Shown: piece after piece, positions 9,153 to 17,388 of the stretch | Position numbering within the stretch: position 1 is the first letter of the stretch | Layout of the letters: every line of letters begins with the position of its first letter | NCBI GenBank assembly: GCA_036824005.1 | Contig: DAITBA010000017.1 | Location: 46,025-110,024, forward strand | Direction: 5' to 3' | DNA from: DAITBA01 sp036824005 | Lineage (GTDB): Bacteria; Pseudomonadota; Gammaproteobacteria; Burkholderiales; Rhodocyclaceae | DNA length: 64,000 bases | Position numbers and translations under genes: made by a program | The notes under the pieces: generated by a model | The model's input: only the letters and a program-made list of their open reading frames with translations | What the model was told of the DNA's origin: nothing | Databases searched by the model: none

Positions 9153-9545
9153 CTAGTGCGGCCACCTGAAAAATGGGCGCTGGCCCTTCCGGGTGCGCCG
9201 TGTGCGGTGGATGCGGTTGCCAGGCATATGCACCTTGGCCTTGAAAAGGGAGTAGGCCATGCCCGAAGCAAGTCCAGCGAGCCCGGTCAGCGCCACCTGC
9301 AGGGTGTAGTGGTGCAGCAGCACCACGCCGAGCAAAGTCAGGCCGAACAGGATGTATGCAATCGGAATGCCGCACAGCGCCGGATCGTCGCCGGGCGAGG
9401 GAGCCTCGGCAGCGAGCACCGGAACTGCCGCAGTGAGCAGAAGACACGCGACGGAAGCAGGCTTGAGCACGCCTAGGGTGGTCGCGCCGGTGTCCTGGCG
9501 AATGCAAAGCGAAGACATGCCGCTGGTACGCGACGCGATAGCCAC
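9153..9545 (-). CDS. Small exported membrane protein, probable remnant of a larger ion permease
   Basis: A 130-residue reading frame with a plausible GTG start at 9545 behind a G-rich ribosome site (AAAGGGGGG) and a -10-like TACAAT at 9574-9579. It has a signal-like stretch (SVACLLLTAAVPVLAAEA) and then one membrane segment (AYILFGLTLLGVVLLHHYTL). From memory, this resembles the N-terminus of SLC13/NhaD/ArsB-like permeases, where ALFHHHTLRVALTGL-type sequence is common. The segment SGMAYSLFKAKVH resembles a region that lies over 100 residues further on in those proteins. The frame then ends in basic sequence (RIHRTRRTRKGQR). An internal deletion and a lost 3' end would explain this. It could instead be a genuine small protein. 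Confidence 0.45.
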   Translation of the reverse strand: MAIASRTSGMSSLCIRQDTGATTLGVLKPASVACLLLTAAVPVLAAEAPSPGDDPALCGIPIAYILFGLTLLGVVLLHHYTLQVALTGLAGLASGMAYSLFKAKVHMPGNRIHRTRRTRKGQRPFFRWPH

Positions 9546-9628
9546 GATGGTCCCCCCTTTTGGACGCTCGGGGATTGTACCATCCGCTCTTGCCGTATCC
9601 GGCTCGTCCAAAGCGCGGGCACCGCGCC

Positions 9629-9655
9629 AAAAAAAAACCCCGCCGCAGCGGGGTT
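9629..9655 (-). terminator. Rho-independent terminator after dctP
   Basis: On the - strand an 8-bp stem (AACCCCGC, pairing 9648-9655 with 9636-9643) with a CGCA-type loop is followed by a run of T (complement of 9629-9635). It lies 27 bp past the dctP stop. Confidence 0.88.
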
Positions 9656-9681
9656 CGATCTCCTGGTAATGCCGCAGTGCT

Positions 9682-10767
9682 CTATTTCACCGTGGCAACG
9701 AAGTCGTCGAAGGTGTTTTCGGCCACGCGGAACCAGAGGATCTGGTCCTTGCGGAACTTCTCCCACGACTCGTAGACCTTCTTGAACTTCGGATTCTTGG
9801 CAGCGGTTTCGGCATACAGCTCCTGCGCCGACTTGTAGCATGCCTCCATGACCTCTTTCGGAAAGGAGCGCAGCACCGCGCCGCCGCCCACCAGCTTCTT
9901 CAGCGCCGCCGGGTTCTGGGCGTCGTACTTGGCCATCATCTTGACGTGCGCCTCCATGCAGGCCGAATGAAGGATGGCCTGATACTCTTTCGGCAACGCT
10001 TCCCACGCCTTCAGATTGACCAGCAGGGTAAGCTGCGGACCACCCTCCCACCAGCCCGGGTAGTAGTAGTACTTGGCCACCTTGTTGAAGCCGAGCTTCT
10101 CGTCGTCATAGGGGCCGATCCACTCGGCGGCGTCAATGGTGCCCTTCTCAAGCGCCGGGTAGATGTCGCCGCCGGCGATCTGCTGCGGCACCGCGCCGAG
10201 CCTGGAGATCACCTGGCCGGCATAACCGCCGATGCGCATCTTCAGGCCCTTGAGGTCCTCGACCGACTTGATCTCCTTGCGGTACCAACCGCCCATCTGT
10301 GCGCCGGTGTTGCCGCAGGTGATGCCGAGGCAGTTGTAGTCCTTGTAGAACTCGTTCATCAACTCCCGGCCGCCGCCTTGCTCGAACCAGGCCGTATTCT
10401 GGCGGTAGTTGAGACCGAAGGGGAGTGCGCACTCGAATGCGAATGTCGGGTCCTTGCCGACGAAGTAATAAACCGCGGTGTGGCAGCACTCCACGGTTCC
10501 GGCCTGGACGGCATCGAGGACCTGGAGGCCGGGCACGATTTCGCCCGCGGCGAAGACCTGGATCTGGAATTTGCCGCCGGTGGCGGCGGCAACCGCCTTC
10601 GACATGGTTTCCGCACCGCCATAGATGGTATCCAGACTCTTCGGGAAACTGGAGGCCAGGCGCCATTTGATCTGGGGCGCTTGAGCACTGACGATGGCAG
10701 GCGCACCGATCGCCCCTGCCGCAACGCCCGCCACACCTGCAGATTTGAGGAATTTCCGTCTTTCCAA
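9682..10767 (-). CDS. dctP: TRAP transporter substrate-binding protein, TakP-like (alpha-keto acids)
   Basis: A periplasmic solute-binding protein of about 361 residues. I place the start at a TTG (10767), because AAAGGAGA stands at the right distance upstream. The protein then begins MERRKFLKSAGVAGVAAG, a twin-arginine-type signal, followed by APAIVSAQA. The mature part (WRLASSFPKSLDTIYGGAE, QQIAGGDIYPALEKGTID, EWIGPYDDEKLGF, YYYYPGWWEGGP) closely matches what I recall of Rhodobacter TakP, which binds pyruvate and other 2-oxo acids. The ligand is inferred from that likeness. An upstream ATG (10806) would add 13 residues with no ribosome site. It most likely serves the dctQM permease at 4738-7069. 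Confidence 0.93.
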   Translation of the reverse strand: MERRKFLKSAGVAGVAAGAIGAPAIVSAQAPQIKWRLASSFPKSLDTIYGGAETMSKAVAAATGGKFQIQVFAAGEIVPGLQVLDAVQAGTVECCHTAVYYFVGKDPTFAFECALPFGLNYRQNTAWFEQGGGRELMNEFYKDYNCLGITCGNTGAQMGGWYRKEIKSVEDLKGLKMRIGGYAGQVISRLGAVPQQIAGGDIYPALEKGTIDAAEWIGPYDDEKLGFNKVAKYYYYPGWWEGGPQLTLLVNLKAWEALPKEYQAILHSACMEAHVKMMAKYDAQNPAALKKLVGGGAVLRSFPKEVMEACYKSAQELYAETAAKNPKFKKVYESWEKFRKDQILWFRVAENTFDDFVATVK

Positions 10768-10804
10768 GGTTGTCTCCTTTGAACGTGGGTTGAACGGCGC
10801 TGCC

Positions 10805-10847
10805 ATTATAAGAGCATCGTGCCAAGCGAACAGGGAGGGAAAACCCG
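10805..10847 (-). promoter_or_regulatory. dctP promoter with operator-like palindrome
   Basis: On the - strand a perfect -10 TATAAT (complement of 10805-10810) has no good -35. A near-palindrome, AGGGAAAACCCG on the + strand at 10836-10847, is centred about 31 bp upstream of the -10. The form and spacing match the operator upstream of dctQM (4601-4612), which suggests shared control. Confidence 0.5.
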
Positions 10848-10869
10848 CATATCCTGCCCAGTCGGCGGA

Positions 10870-12219
10870 TCAGCCGCCGGCGATCTTCATCTCCCCTACC
10901 AGTATCGAGCCGCACTGCTTCGATCCGCGCACCAGCACGTCGTTGCCGACGGCGACGATGTTGCGAAACATGTCGCGGAGATTGCCGGCGATGGTGATTT
11001 CCTGCACCGGATATTGGATGCAGCCGTCTTCGACCCAGTAACCCGCCGCGCCGCGCGAGTAGTCGCCGGTGACGTAGTTAACGCCCATGCCCAGCAGTTC
11101 GGTGACAAGCAGGCCCCGGTCCATGAGTTTTAACAATCCTTTCAGATCGTGCCGCCCGGGTTCGAGGATCAGATTGTGACAGCCGCCGGCGTTGCCCGTT
11201 GTTTTCATGCCCAGTTTGCGCGCCGAATAGGTGCTGAGAAAGTAGCCCTCGATAACGCCGCCGCGCACCACATCCCGGTCGCGTGTCACCACCCCGTCGT
11301 CGTCGAAGGGGCTGCTCGCCATGCCCTTCTTGAGATGCGGGCGCTCGCTGATGCGGATGTGGGGTGCGAAGATCCGCTTGCCCAGACTATCGACCAGAAA
11401 CGAGGTCTTGCGATAGAGGCTGCCGCCGCTGGCGGCGTGCACGAAATTGCCGAGCAGTGCCGCCGCCAACGGCGCTTCGAAGAGCACCGGCGCGGACGAC
11501 GTGCCGATCTGGCGCGCACCGAGGCGCGACAGCGCGCGGTGGGCGGCGTACTCGCCGACGGCCTCGGGTCGGGCCAGCTCATCGGCATCGCGCTTGCTGG
11601 AATACCAATCGTCGCGTTGCATGGCATCGCCCTCGCCGGCGATCACGGCACAGGAGACGTAGTGGCGCGAAGTGGCATAGCCGCCCATGAAGCCGAGACT
11701 GTTGGCGGACACGAAGTGGGATTGCTGGGTCGAGATGGAGGCGCCTTCGGAATTCTTGACCAGCGGACTGACGGCGAACGCGGCGGCCTCGCAGCGACGG
11801 GCGAGTTCGATCGCCTCGTCCACCGGCAGCACCCATGGATGGTGAAGATCCAGGCCGGTGGCATCCGTGCCCGTGGGCGCCAGCATGTCCTCGTCGGGCA
11901 GGCCGGCACACGGATCGGGAGCGGTAAAGCGGGCGATGGACAGCGCCGCATCCGCGGTCGCGCGCAAGGCATCGGCGGAAAAGTCCGAGGTGCTAGCGTA
12001 GCCGCGCTGCTGACCGAGGTAGACCGTCACGCCCACCCCCTTGTCACGGTTGTATTCGATGGTTTCCACCGCGCCCTTGCGCACCGTGACGGACTGGCCA
12101 AAGCCCTCCGACACGTCGGCCTCGCAGGCGTTGGCGCCGCGGCTGTGGGCATGATCGAGGATGGTGCGCGCGATCTCGCGCAGGCGGTCCTGACTGAAAC
12201 TGAATCCTTCTTGTGACAT
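10870..12219 (-). CDS. pmbA: Metalloprotease PmbA/TldE
   Basis: A 449-residue protein of the TldD/PmbA family, the cytosolic partner of TldD in maturation of peptides and antitoxin turnover. Family sequence is clear: RKGAVETIEYNRDKGVGVTVY near the N-terminus, SSPFDDDGVVTRDRDVV, EGYFLSTYSARKLGMKTTGNAGG, and MGVNYVTGDYSRGAAGYWVE near the end. PmbA lacks the HExxxH motif of TldD, as expected here. The chosen start is the ATG at 12219 (MSQEGFSFSQDRLREIA). Upstream in-frame sequence is antisense to yjgA. It is divergent from yjgA, the usual betaproteobacterial arrangement. Confidence 0.95.
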   Translation of the reverse strand: MSQEGFSFSQDRLREIARTILDHAHSRGANACEADVSEGFGQSVTVRKGAVETIEYNRDKGVGVTVYLGQQRGYASTSDFSADALRATADAALSIARFTAPDPCAGLPDEDMLAPTGTDATGLDLHHPWVLPVDEAIELARRCEAAAFAVSPLVKNSEGASISTQQSHFVSANSLGFMGGYATSRHYVSCAVIAGEGDAMQRDDWYSSKRDADELARPEAVGEYAAHRALSRLGARQIGTSSAPVLFEAPLAAALLGNFVHAASGGSLYRKTSFLVDSLGKRIFAPHIRISERPHLKKGMASSPFDDDGVVTRDRDVVRGGVIEGYFLSTYSARKLGMKTTGNAGGCHNLILEPGRHDLKGLLKLMDRGLLVTELLGMGVNYVTGDYSRGAAGYWVEDGCIQYPVQEITIAGNLRDMFRNIVAVGNDVLVRGSKQCGSILVGEMKIAGG

Positions 12220-12285
12220 GACGAATCGGCGCAAAAGGCCAAAAGCTATAATGATACCGTTTCCCAACGCGCCGACGCCGAAGCC

Positions 12286-12795
12286 GTGCGACCACCCCGC
12301 GAGCCATCCGAGTCCCCGATCAGCAAAACGCAACGCAAACGGGACATGCACGCCCTGCAGGAACTGGGCGTGCGGCTCGTCGCCCTGCCCGAGGACTGCC
12401 TGGAAAAGATCGACTTGCCCGAAGCGCTTCGCAACGCCGTGCTCGATGCCCGGCGCATGACGAAGCATGAGGCGCGGCGCCGGCAGCTACAGTATGTCGG
12501 CCGGTTGATGCGCGAAGTGGACCCGACGCCGATCGCCGAGGCGGTGGATGCGTGCAACGGCGTCTCGGCAGCGCACAATGCACGCCTGCATCAGTTGGAG
12601 CGGCTGCGCGAGCGGCTGCTCGCCGACGAGCAGGTGGCGGCGGAGATCGCCAGTACGTATCCTGGCGCCGATGTACAGCGCCTGCGCCTGCTCCGGCGCA
12701 ACGCCCTCAAGGAGCATGCGCTGGGCAAACCGCCGAAGAGTTTTCGCGAACTGTTCCGCACGCTTCGCGCGCTCGCGGACGGCGGGACCGCGTGA
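12286..12795 (+). CDS. darP: Dual-action ribosomal maturation protein DarP / YjgA (DUF615)
   Basis: A 169-residue basic, helical protein of the DUF615 family, which associates with the large ribosomal subunit late in its assembly. Characteristic sequence includes SKTQRKRDMHALQELG, LPEALRNAVLDARRMTKHEARRRQLQYVGRLMR and FRELFRTLRAL. The start shown is a GTG. No upstream in-frame ATG exists, and MHALQ at residue 21 is the first ATG. A TATAAT at 12247-12252 could be its -10, although no matching -35 is seen. It is divergent from pmbA, with 66 bp between starts. Confidence 0.93.
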   Translation: MRPPREPSESPISKTQRKRDMHALQELGVRLVALPEDCLEKIDLPEALRNAVLDARRMTKHEARRRQLQYVGRLMREVDPTPIAEAVDACNGVSAAHNARLHQLERLRERLLADEQVAAEIASTYPGADVQRLRLLRRNALKEHALGKPPKSFRELFRTLRALADGGTA

Positions 12796-12882
12796 CGCGG
12801 GCCGTTTGGTACAGCGCGCCATCTGTCATGACAACAGCCGTGGCGCCCTTGCACTGCCAGGCCAGGTCCGAGGAGGAAAAGC

Positions 12883-13482
12883 ATGGCAGCACCGCAGGAT
12901 GACACGCTTCTGATCGGTCTGGTCTCGGTCTCCGATCGGGCCGCCACGGGCGTCTATGAAGACCAGGGTATCCCCTCGCTGCGCGAGTGGTTCGGCGCCG
13001 CACTGACGAGCCCGTGGCGCATGGAAACGAGGTTGATTCCCGACGAGCAGGCGGTGATCGAAAAGACGCTGATCGAGCTGTGCGACCAGGCCGGCTGCCA
13101 CTTGGTGCTGACCACCGGCGGCACCGGCCCGGCGCCGCGCGACGTGACGCCCGAGGCGACCCTGGCGGTGGCCAACAAGGTCATGCCGGGCTTCGGCGAG
13201 CAGATGCGCCAGATCAGCCTGCACTTCGTCGCCACCGCCATCCTGTCGCGCCAGGTCGGCGTCATCCGCGGCCAGACCCTGATCCTCAATCTGCCTGGGC
13301 AGCCAAAGTCGATCAAGGAAACGTTGGAAGGAGTGAAGGATGCGGCCGGCAATTCGGTGGCGCATGGCATCTTCGCCGCCGTGCCCTACTGCATCGACCT
13401 GATCGGTGGCCCTTACATCGAGACCAATGAGGCTGTCATCAAGGCGTTCCGGCCGAAGTCGGCGATACGGAAGAAACCCTGA
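12883..13482 (+). CDS. mog: Molybdopterin adenylyltransferase
   Basis: A 199-residue enzyme of molybdenum cofactor synthesis that adenylates molybdopterin before metal insertion. The MoCF_biosynth core is visible: LIGLVSVSDRAATGVYEDQGIPSL at the start, the substrate loop LTTGGTGPAPRDVTPEAT, and LNLPGQPKSIKETLEGV. The conserved Asp and Asn/Gly-rich loops of Mog are present, and the length matches the family. It has a good ribosome site (GAGGAAAAGC before the ATG). The gene follows yjgA in the same direction after 87 bp and precedes the esterase gene by 9 bp, so the two are likely co-transcribed. Confidence 0.95.
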   Translation: MAAPQDDTLLIGLVSVSDRAATGVYEDQGIPSLREWFGAALTSPWRMETRLIPDEQAVIEKTLIELCDQAGCHLVLTTGGTGPAPRDVTPEATLAVANKVMPGFGEQMRQISLHFVATAILSRQVGVIRGQTLILNLPGQPKSIKETLEGVKDAAGNSVAHGIFAAVPYCIDLIGGPYIETNEAVIKAFRPKSAIRKKP

Positions 13483-13491
13483 CCCGCAGAC

Positions 13492-14169
13492 ATGAGCGAC
13501 TTCCTTCAGACGATCGAGATCGAAACCGCCCCGCAACCCGAGGCAGCCGTGATCTGGCTGCACGGCCTGGGCGCCGACGGCAACGACTTCGTGCCCATCG
13601 TCGACGAGTTGGATCTGCGCGGCATGCCGGCGTTGCGCTTCGTTTTTCCCAATGCACCGATGCGACCCGTGACCATCAACGGCGGCATGGTCATGCGTGC
13701 CTGGTACGACATCACCGATCTGGAATTCGCCGCGCGCCAGGAGGACGAGGTCGGCATCCGCGATTCGGCGCGCATCCTGTCACGGCTGATTGCCCGGGAG
13801 GATGTCCGGGGCATCACGGAGGCGCGTATCGTCGTTGCCGGTTTTTCCCAGGGCGGTGCCATCGTCTTGCACGGCGGGCTGCGTCATCCGGCGCGACTGG
13901 CCGGCATTCTGGCGCTATCGACCTATCTGCCTCTGGCGGCGACGCTGGCGGCGGAATCGTCAGCCGCGAACCGCGACACGCCGATCTTCATGGCCCACGG
14001 CGTCCAGGATGCCGTCATCCCCTTCGCGGCGGCTGATCGCTCCCGGAACCAGCTGCGGGAGGCGCAATACCGGCTCGAATGGCGCGAGTACCCGATGGAC
14101 CACGCGGTGTGCGTCGAAGAAATCCGCGACCTCAACGCCTGGTTGCGCGCCTGCCTGGCTGCCCGTTAG
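13492..14169 (+). CDS. Carboxylesterase / phospholipase, alpha/beta-hydrolase fold
   Basis: A 225-residue esterase of the bacterial carboxylesterase II (phospholipase/carboxylesterase) family. The oxyanion region is VIWLHGLGADGNDF, the nucleophile serine is in VAGFSQGGA, the aspartate in MAHGVQDAVIPF and the histidine in YPMDHAVCVEE. No signal peptide is seen, so it is probably cytosolic. Its natural substrate is not known and short-chain esters are typical. The stop codon overlaps the stop of the convergent PilZ-like gene by 4 bp. Confidence 0.92.
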   Translation: MSDFLQTIEIETAPQPEAAVIWLHGLGADGNDFVPIVDELDLRGMPALRFVFPNAPMRPVTINGGMVMRAWYDITDLEFAARQEDEVGIRDSARILSRLIAREDVRGITEARIVVAGFSQGGAIVLHGGLRHPARLAGILALSTYLPLAATLAAESSAANRDTPIFMAHGVQDAVIPFAAADRSRNQLREAQYRLEWREYPMDHAVCVEEIRDLNAWLRACLAAR

Positions 14170-15686
14170 CCGGCGGCTTCGACGCGGTAGCGGGCCAGAT
14201 CGAAGGCCACGCCGCGCTCGATCAACTCCACCGGCACGAGGCGCACGGATTTGTCATCGACCGCCACGCTAACCGGCGTCATGCCCGCCATGGCGCCGGT
14301 CGGCAGCACGACGCGGACGGTTTCGCCCGAGTCGGGCGTATCCAATAGCAAGGCGTCGGCATGGCGGCCCAGATCGCCCAGGTCCAGGGGCACGGCCTTT
14401 TTCGTCAGGGTTTCCACGCCGATCGAGGCCAGCGCGTCGTTCTCACGCGCCACGCGCCGCACCACGCCGACGAGCCAGCTCTCGCCCCCCTCCGGCTGCA
14501 GGCCGAGGAGCGTACCGATCTGTACGGGGCTGTTCGCGCCGTCGCCGGTGGCGGGCAGATGCACCGCCATGCCGCTGCGGCTGACGTTGTCGACGACCCA
14601 TTCGGCACCATCGGCGCCGGATTCCGCGCCGGCGGGTTTTTGAGTCAAGCGCTGGTGTATGCGCGCCAGCCCGCTGATGACAATCAGACGCGAGGACACT
14701 TTGTAGCGGTCGAATTCACGCCGCGGCTGCTGCTGCGCCCAGCAGTCGGCAAGATGACGCACCACCGGCAGCACCACCCGCGCCGAATACGCCCGGCCCA
14801 GATCGAGATCGCTGGGTAGAGGCGCGCCCCGCTCCAGTACCTGCTGCAGATCGAGCAGACCTGACAGAGCTCGACCGGCGCCGAAGTAACGCACCGCCTC
14901 CGATTCCGGGGGCTGGCGCACCAGCCGCGCCGGCCCGCGGCGCTGGCTGGGATCGATCCAGTAGCTGTGTTCTTCGCCACGTTCGGCGCCGAAGGCGAAC
15001 AGCGGCAGAAAATGCACGATCAGCTTGTCGGCGATCTCGATTTCCAGCGGCAGCAGGCTGTCCATGGAGGAGGCCTGGAACGCCAGGATCTTCAGATATT
15101 CCTGCTCGACGGTGCTTTCGCGCCCCCGGCCCGGGTAAGCACTCACCAGCCGGCGGTCCACGCGGTTGGCGACCGCCACCATATAGGCGCGGCCGATGGT
15201 TTGCCAAAGCGCTTCGGAATACGGCCCATAGCGGAACTGGTCCCACTTCAGCCGCGTGCCATAGCCGCGCAACAAGCGCACCATCAACCGTGTCAGTTCG
15301 ACCTTGTGCAGCGCGTCTTCCTTCAGGTCCTCCAGGTAGGCGCTGAAGCAGGAGTTGTAGGCGGCGGCGAGCTGGGCCCAGAACTCCCGGTTGGTGCGCC
15401 AAAGCCGAAACTCCTCGGCGCGCCCGTCCTCGCCGCGATGGGGCGAAGTTAGATATTCCCGGCTGCAGGGAATAGAGTGGCGCAGCGCCGCATCCTCCAA
15501 TTGGCGCACCAGCTTGATGCGCTGATCCAGAGGCAGGGAGTCGGCGTAAGCGACCGACGACACGAGTCCGGTGATCTCGCGCAGCGCGGCCTCGGGAGCG
15601 AGGCTGCCCAACTGCTCCAGTGCTTCCTGCTTGTCTTCGGACGGGTCGAGGGGGTGCAACGAATTGCCGAACAGAACTGCAGCCAT
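14166..15686 (-). CDS. Conserved protein with C-terminal PilZ-like domain
   Basis: A 506-residue protein of unknown function. Residues about 1-350 are helical without motifs I recognise (LSSVAYADSLPLDQRIKLV, EFWAQLAAAYNSCF, YSEALWQTIGRAYMVAVANRV). Residues about 365-430 look like a degenerate PilZ beta-barrel: VVDNVSRSGMAVHLPA matches the D/N-x-S-x-x-G element, followed by GTLLGLQPEGGESWLVGVVRRV and ASIGVETLTK. The usual RxxxR c-di-GMP motif ahead of the barrel is not clear, so ligand binding is uncertain. No membrane segment is seen. It has its own likely promoter at 15765-15792. Confidence 0.6.
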   Translation of the reverse strand: MAAVLFGNSLHPLDPSEDKQEALEQLGSLAPEAALREITGLVSSVAYADSLPLDQRIKLVRQLEDAALRHSIPCSREYLTSPHRGEDGRAEEFRLWRTNREFWAQLAAAYNSCFSAYLEDLKEDALHKVELTRLMVRLLRGYGTRLKWDQFRYGPYSEALWQTIGRAYMVAVANRVDRRLVSAYPGRGRESTVEQEYLKILAFQASSMDSLLPLEIEIADKLIVHFLPLFAFGAERGEEHSYWIDPSQRRGPARLVRQPPESEAVRYFGAGRALSGLLDLQQVLERGAPLPSDLDLGRAYSARVVLPVVRHLADCWAQQQPRREFDRYKVSSRLIVISGLARIHQRLTQKPAGAESGADGAEWVVDNVSRSGMAVHLPATGDGANSPVQIGTLLGLQPEGGESWLVGVVRRVARENDALASIGVETLTKKAVPLDLGDLGRHADALLLDTPDSGETVRVVLPTGAMAGMTPVSVAVDDKSVRLVPVELIERGVAFDLARYRVEAAG

Positions 15687-15764
15687 GATGCCTCCTCAGT
15701 ATGCGGCGTTGCCCGGTTGCCGACCCCTGCAGCCCGGAGCGATTTGTTCTGCTATTTGTGGTTC

Positions 15765-15792
15765 ATTATCACCCGTCCGCCATCGGGCGCAA
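15765..15792 (-). promoter_or_regulatory. Candidate sigma-70 promoter of the PilZ-like gene
   Basis: On the - strand TTGCGC (complement of 15787-15792) and GATAAT (complement of 15765-15770) are separated by 16 bp. The -10 lies about 79 bp ahead of the ATG at 15686. Confidence 0.4.
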
Positions 15793-15803
15793 GCCCCACC
15801 CGC

Positions 15804-17291
15804 CTAAAGGGGTCTCGACTCCGACCAGCGGTGGAGCAGTTCCACGCCCCAGGCAACGCCGAATCCAGTGATGTCGGTTGCTACGGCACCCAAGCCGCCG
15901 CTGCAGCTCGCCGCCGACAGGTCCAGGTGCAGCCACGGGCGCTTGCCGGTGAAGCGCCGGAGAAAGCAGGCGGCCAGGATGTGGTCCGCCTCGCCTTCGA
16001 GGGTGCATTGTTTGACGTCGGCGACCTTGCTCTCCAGCGCCGCCTCGTAGTCGCTGTCCATGGGAAACACGCACACCCGCTCGCCGCTGGCATGGCCGGC
16101 GGCGACGGCCATTGCCGCGAGCGGGCCGTCGCTGGCGAATACGCCGCCGTAGCGGTTGCCCAGGGCGTGGATCATGCTGCCGGTGAGTGTCGCGAAATCA
16201 ATGATCAGCGCGGGAGCATGTCCGCCCTCACCCTTGGCCGCCAGGGTCAGGGCATCGGCCAGTACCAGCCGGCCTTCGGCGTCGGTATGCACGATTTCTA
16301 TGGTCGTGCCATCGAGTGCCGTGACGATCTCGCCCTGCTTGTAGGCCTGGGGCGAGAGATGGTTCTCGGCAATCGCCAACCAGGCATCGACGCGGATCGG
16401 CCATCGCTGTTCGGCAAGCGTCTGCACGATGCCCAGCGCCACGGCCGAGCCGTTCATGTCCTCGTGCATGCCGGCCATGTATTTTGCCGACTTGAGGTTG
16501 TGGCCACCGGTGTCGAAGCAGATACCCTTGCCGACGAGAGCAACGCCAGCACGCGGTCGCCGGGGCACATAGCTTAGGCGGACGATTGCCGCATCTTCCT
16601 CATGGCTGCCCCGGGCAACGGCGGTAAACGCGCCGGCACCCATGCGATGCAGGCGCTTGAACCCGTACTCCCGGCACTGCCACCCGTGCCGGCGCGCCAG
16701 GGCGCGCAAGCGGTGCCGATAGGCGCCTGGCGTCAGTTCGTTGGGCGGCAGGGCCGTCAGGTCGCGCGCCAACGTGTTGCCGCGCGCCACCGCGACCACG
16801 TCGCCATAGGACGCCTCGCCGGGTGCGCCATGCAGATGGATGGCATCGAGCGGCTTGCCGTCCGGCTTGTTCTTGCGGGCTGGCAGGCGCGCCCCGTTGA
16901 TCCACGCCACGTAAAGCGCCTCGCGGGCCAGCGCATGACGTTGTTCGGCGTCGCCGAAGACGGCGATGCCGATGGTGCGCGGGTCCTCCTCCAACAGCAG
17001 TGCAAGCGCCCGGCGCAGCAGTGTCTGCTGCTCGAATCGCGCTGTGTGCGGATCGACGAGCACGCACACCCACAATGCACCGTTGTCGGTGTGAAAGGCG
17101 AGCGGCCGTTTGGCCAAGTCGCCGGGTTTCGTACCCCGCCGATCAAGTACACGCTTGAGGCGGGCGAACTCGGGCACCGCGTGCACCAGCCCCGTCTCAT
17201 CCTCGCGGCCGGACACGACGAGCAGAAGATGGTCGTGACGGGCGAGAGCGGCACGGTCAACGGCATGAGCTTGGCGAAGTTTTGCCGGCAT
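15804..17291 (-). CDS. Leucyl aminopeptidase family protein (M17)
   Basis: A 495-residue dinuclear-metal exopeptidase of family M17. The C-terminal catalytic half has VGKGICFDTGGHNLKSAKYM (metal Lys/Asp), HEDMNGSAVALG (metal Asp) and VHTDAEGRLVLADAL (the NTDAEGRL-type signature, here with His first). The N-terminal ~170 residues are the less conserved domain. The presence of GHNLK in place of GISLKP and HTDAEGR in place of NTDAEGR puts it in a subgroup distinct from classic PepA. Substrate range is unknown. It starts at the ATG at 17291, divergent from thyA with a 97-bp gap. Confidence 0.9.
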   Translation of the reverse strand: MPAKLRQAHAVDRAALARHDHLLLVVSGREDETGLVHAVPEFARLKRVLDRRGTKPGDLAKRPLAFHTDNGALWVCVLVDPHTARFEQQTLLRRALALLLEEDPRTIGIAVFGDAEQRHALAREALYVAWINGARLPARKNKPDGKPLDAIHLHGAPGEASYGDVVAVARGNTLARDLTALPPNELTPGAYRHRLRALARRHGWQCREYGFKRLHRMGAGAFTAVARGSHEEDAAIVRLSYVPRRPRAGVALVGKGICFDTGGHNLKSAKYMAGMHEDMNGSAVALGIVQTLAEQRWPIRVDAWLAIAENHLSPQAYKQGEIVTALDGTTIEIVHTDAEGRLVLADALTLAAKGEGGHAPALIIDFATLTGSMIHALGNRYGGVFASDGPLAAMAVAAGHASGERVCVFPMDSDYEAALESKVADVKQCTLEGEADHILAACFLRRFTGKRPWLHLDLSAASCSGGLGAVATDITGFGVAWGVELLHRWSESRPL

Positions 17292-17388
17292 GGGCGATTC
17301 CTATAGAATTTCCGGCTTCAATGGTAACCGCTTTGCAGTCCGATGGCGCCTGCCCGGCCCGGGCTTCGGACTGCCCACCCGTGCCTCG

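Noticed and set aside
10805..10830. A sigma-54 promoter for dctP, suggested by TTGGCACGATG on the - strand.
   Set aside because: The required GC ten bases after the GG is missing (TT instead). The perfect TATAAT just downstream fits sigma-70 better.
17290..17388. A 33-codon N-terminal extension of thyA.
   Set aside because: The ATG at 17389 gives exactly the usual 264 residues, and the extension overlaps the divergent aminopeptidase start.
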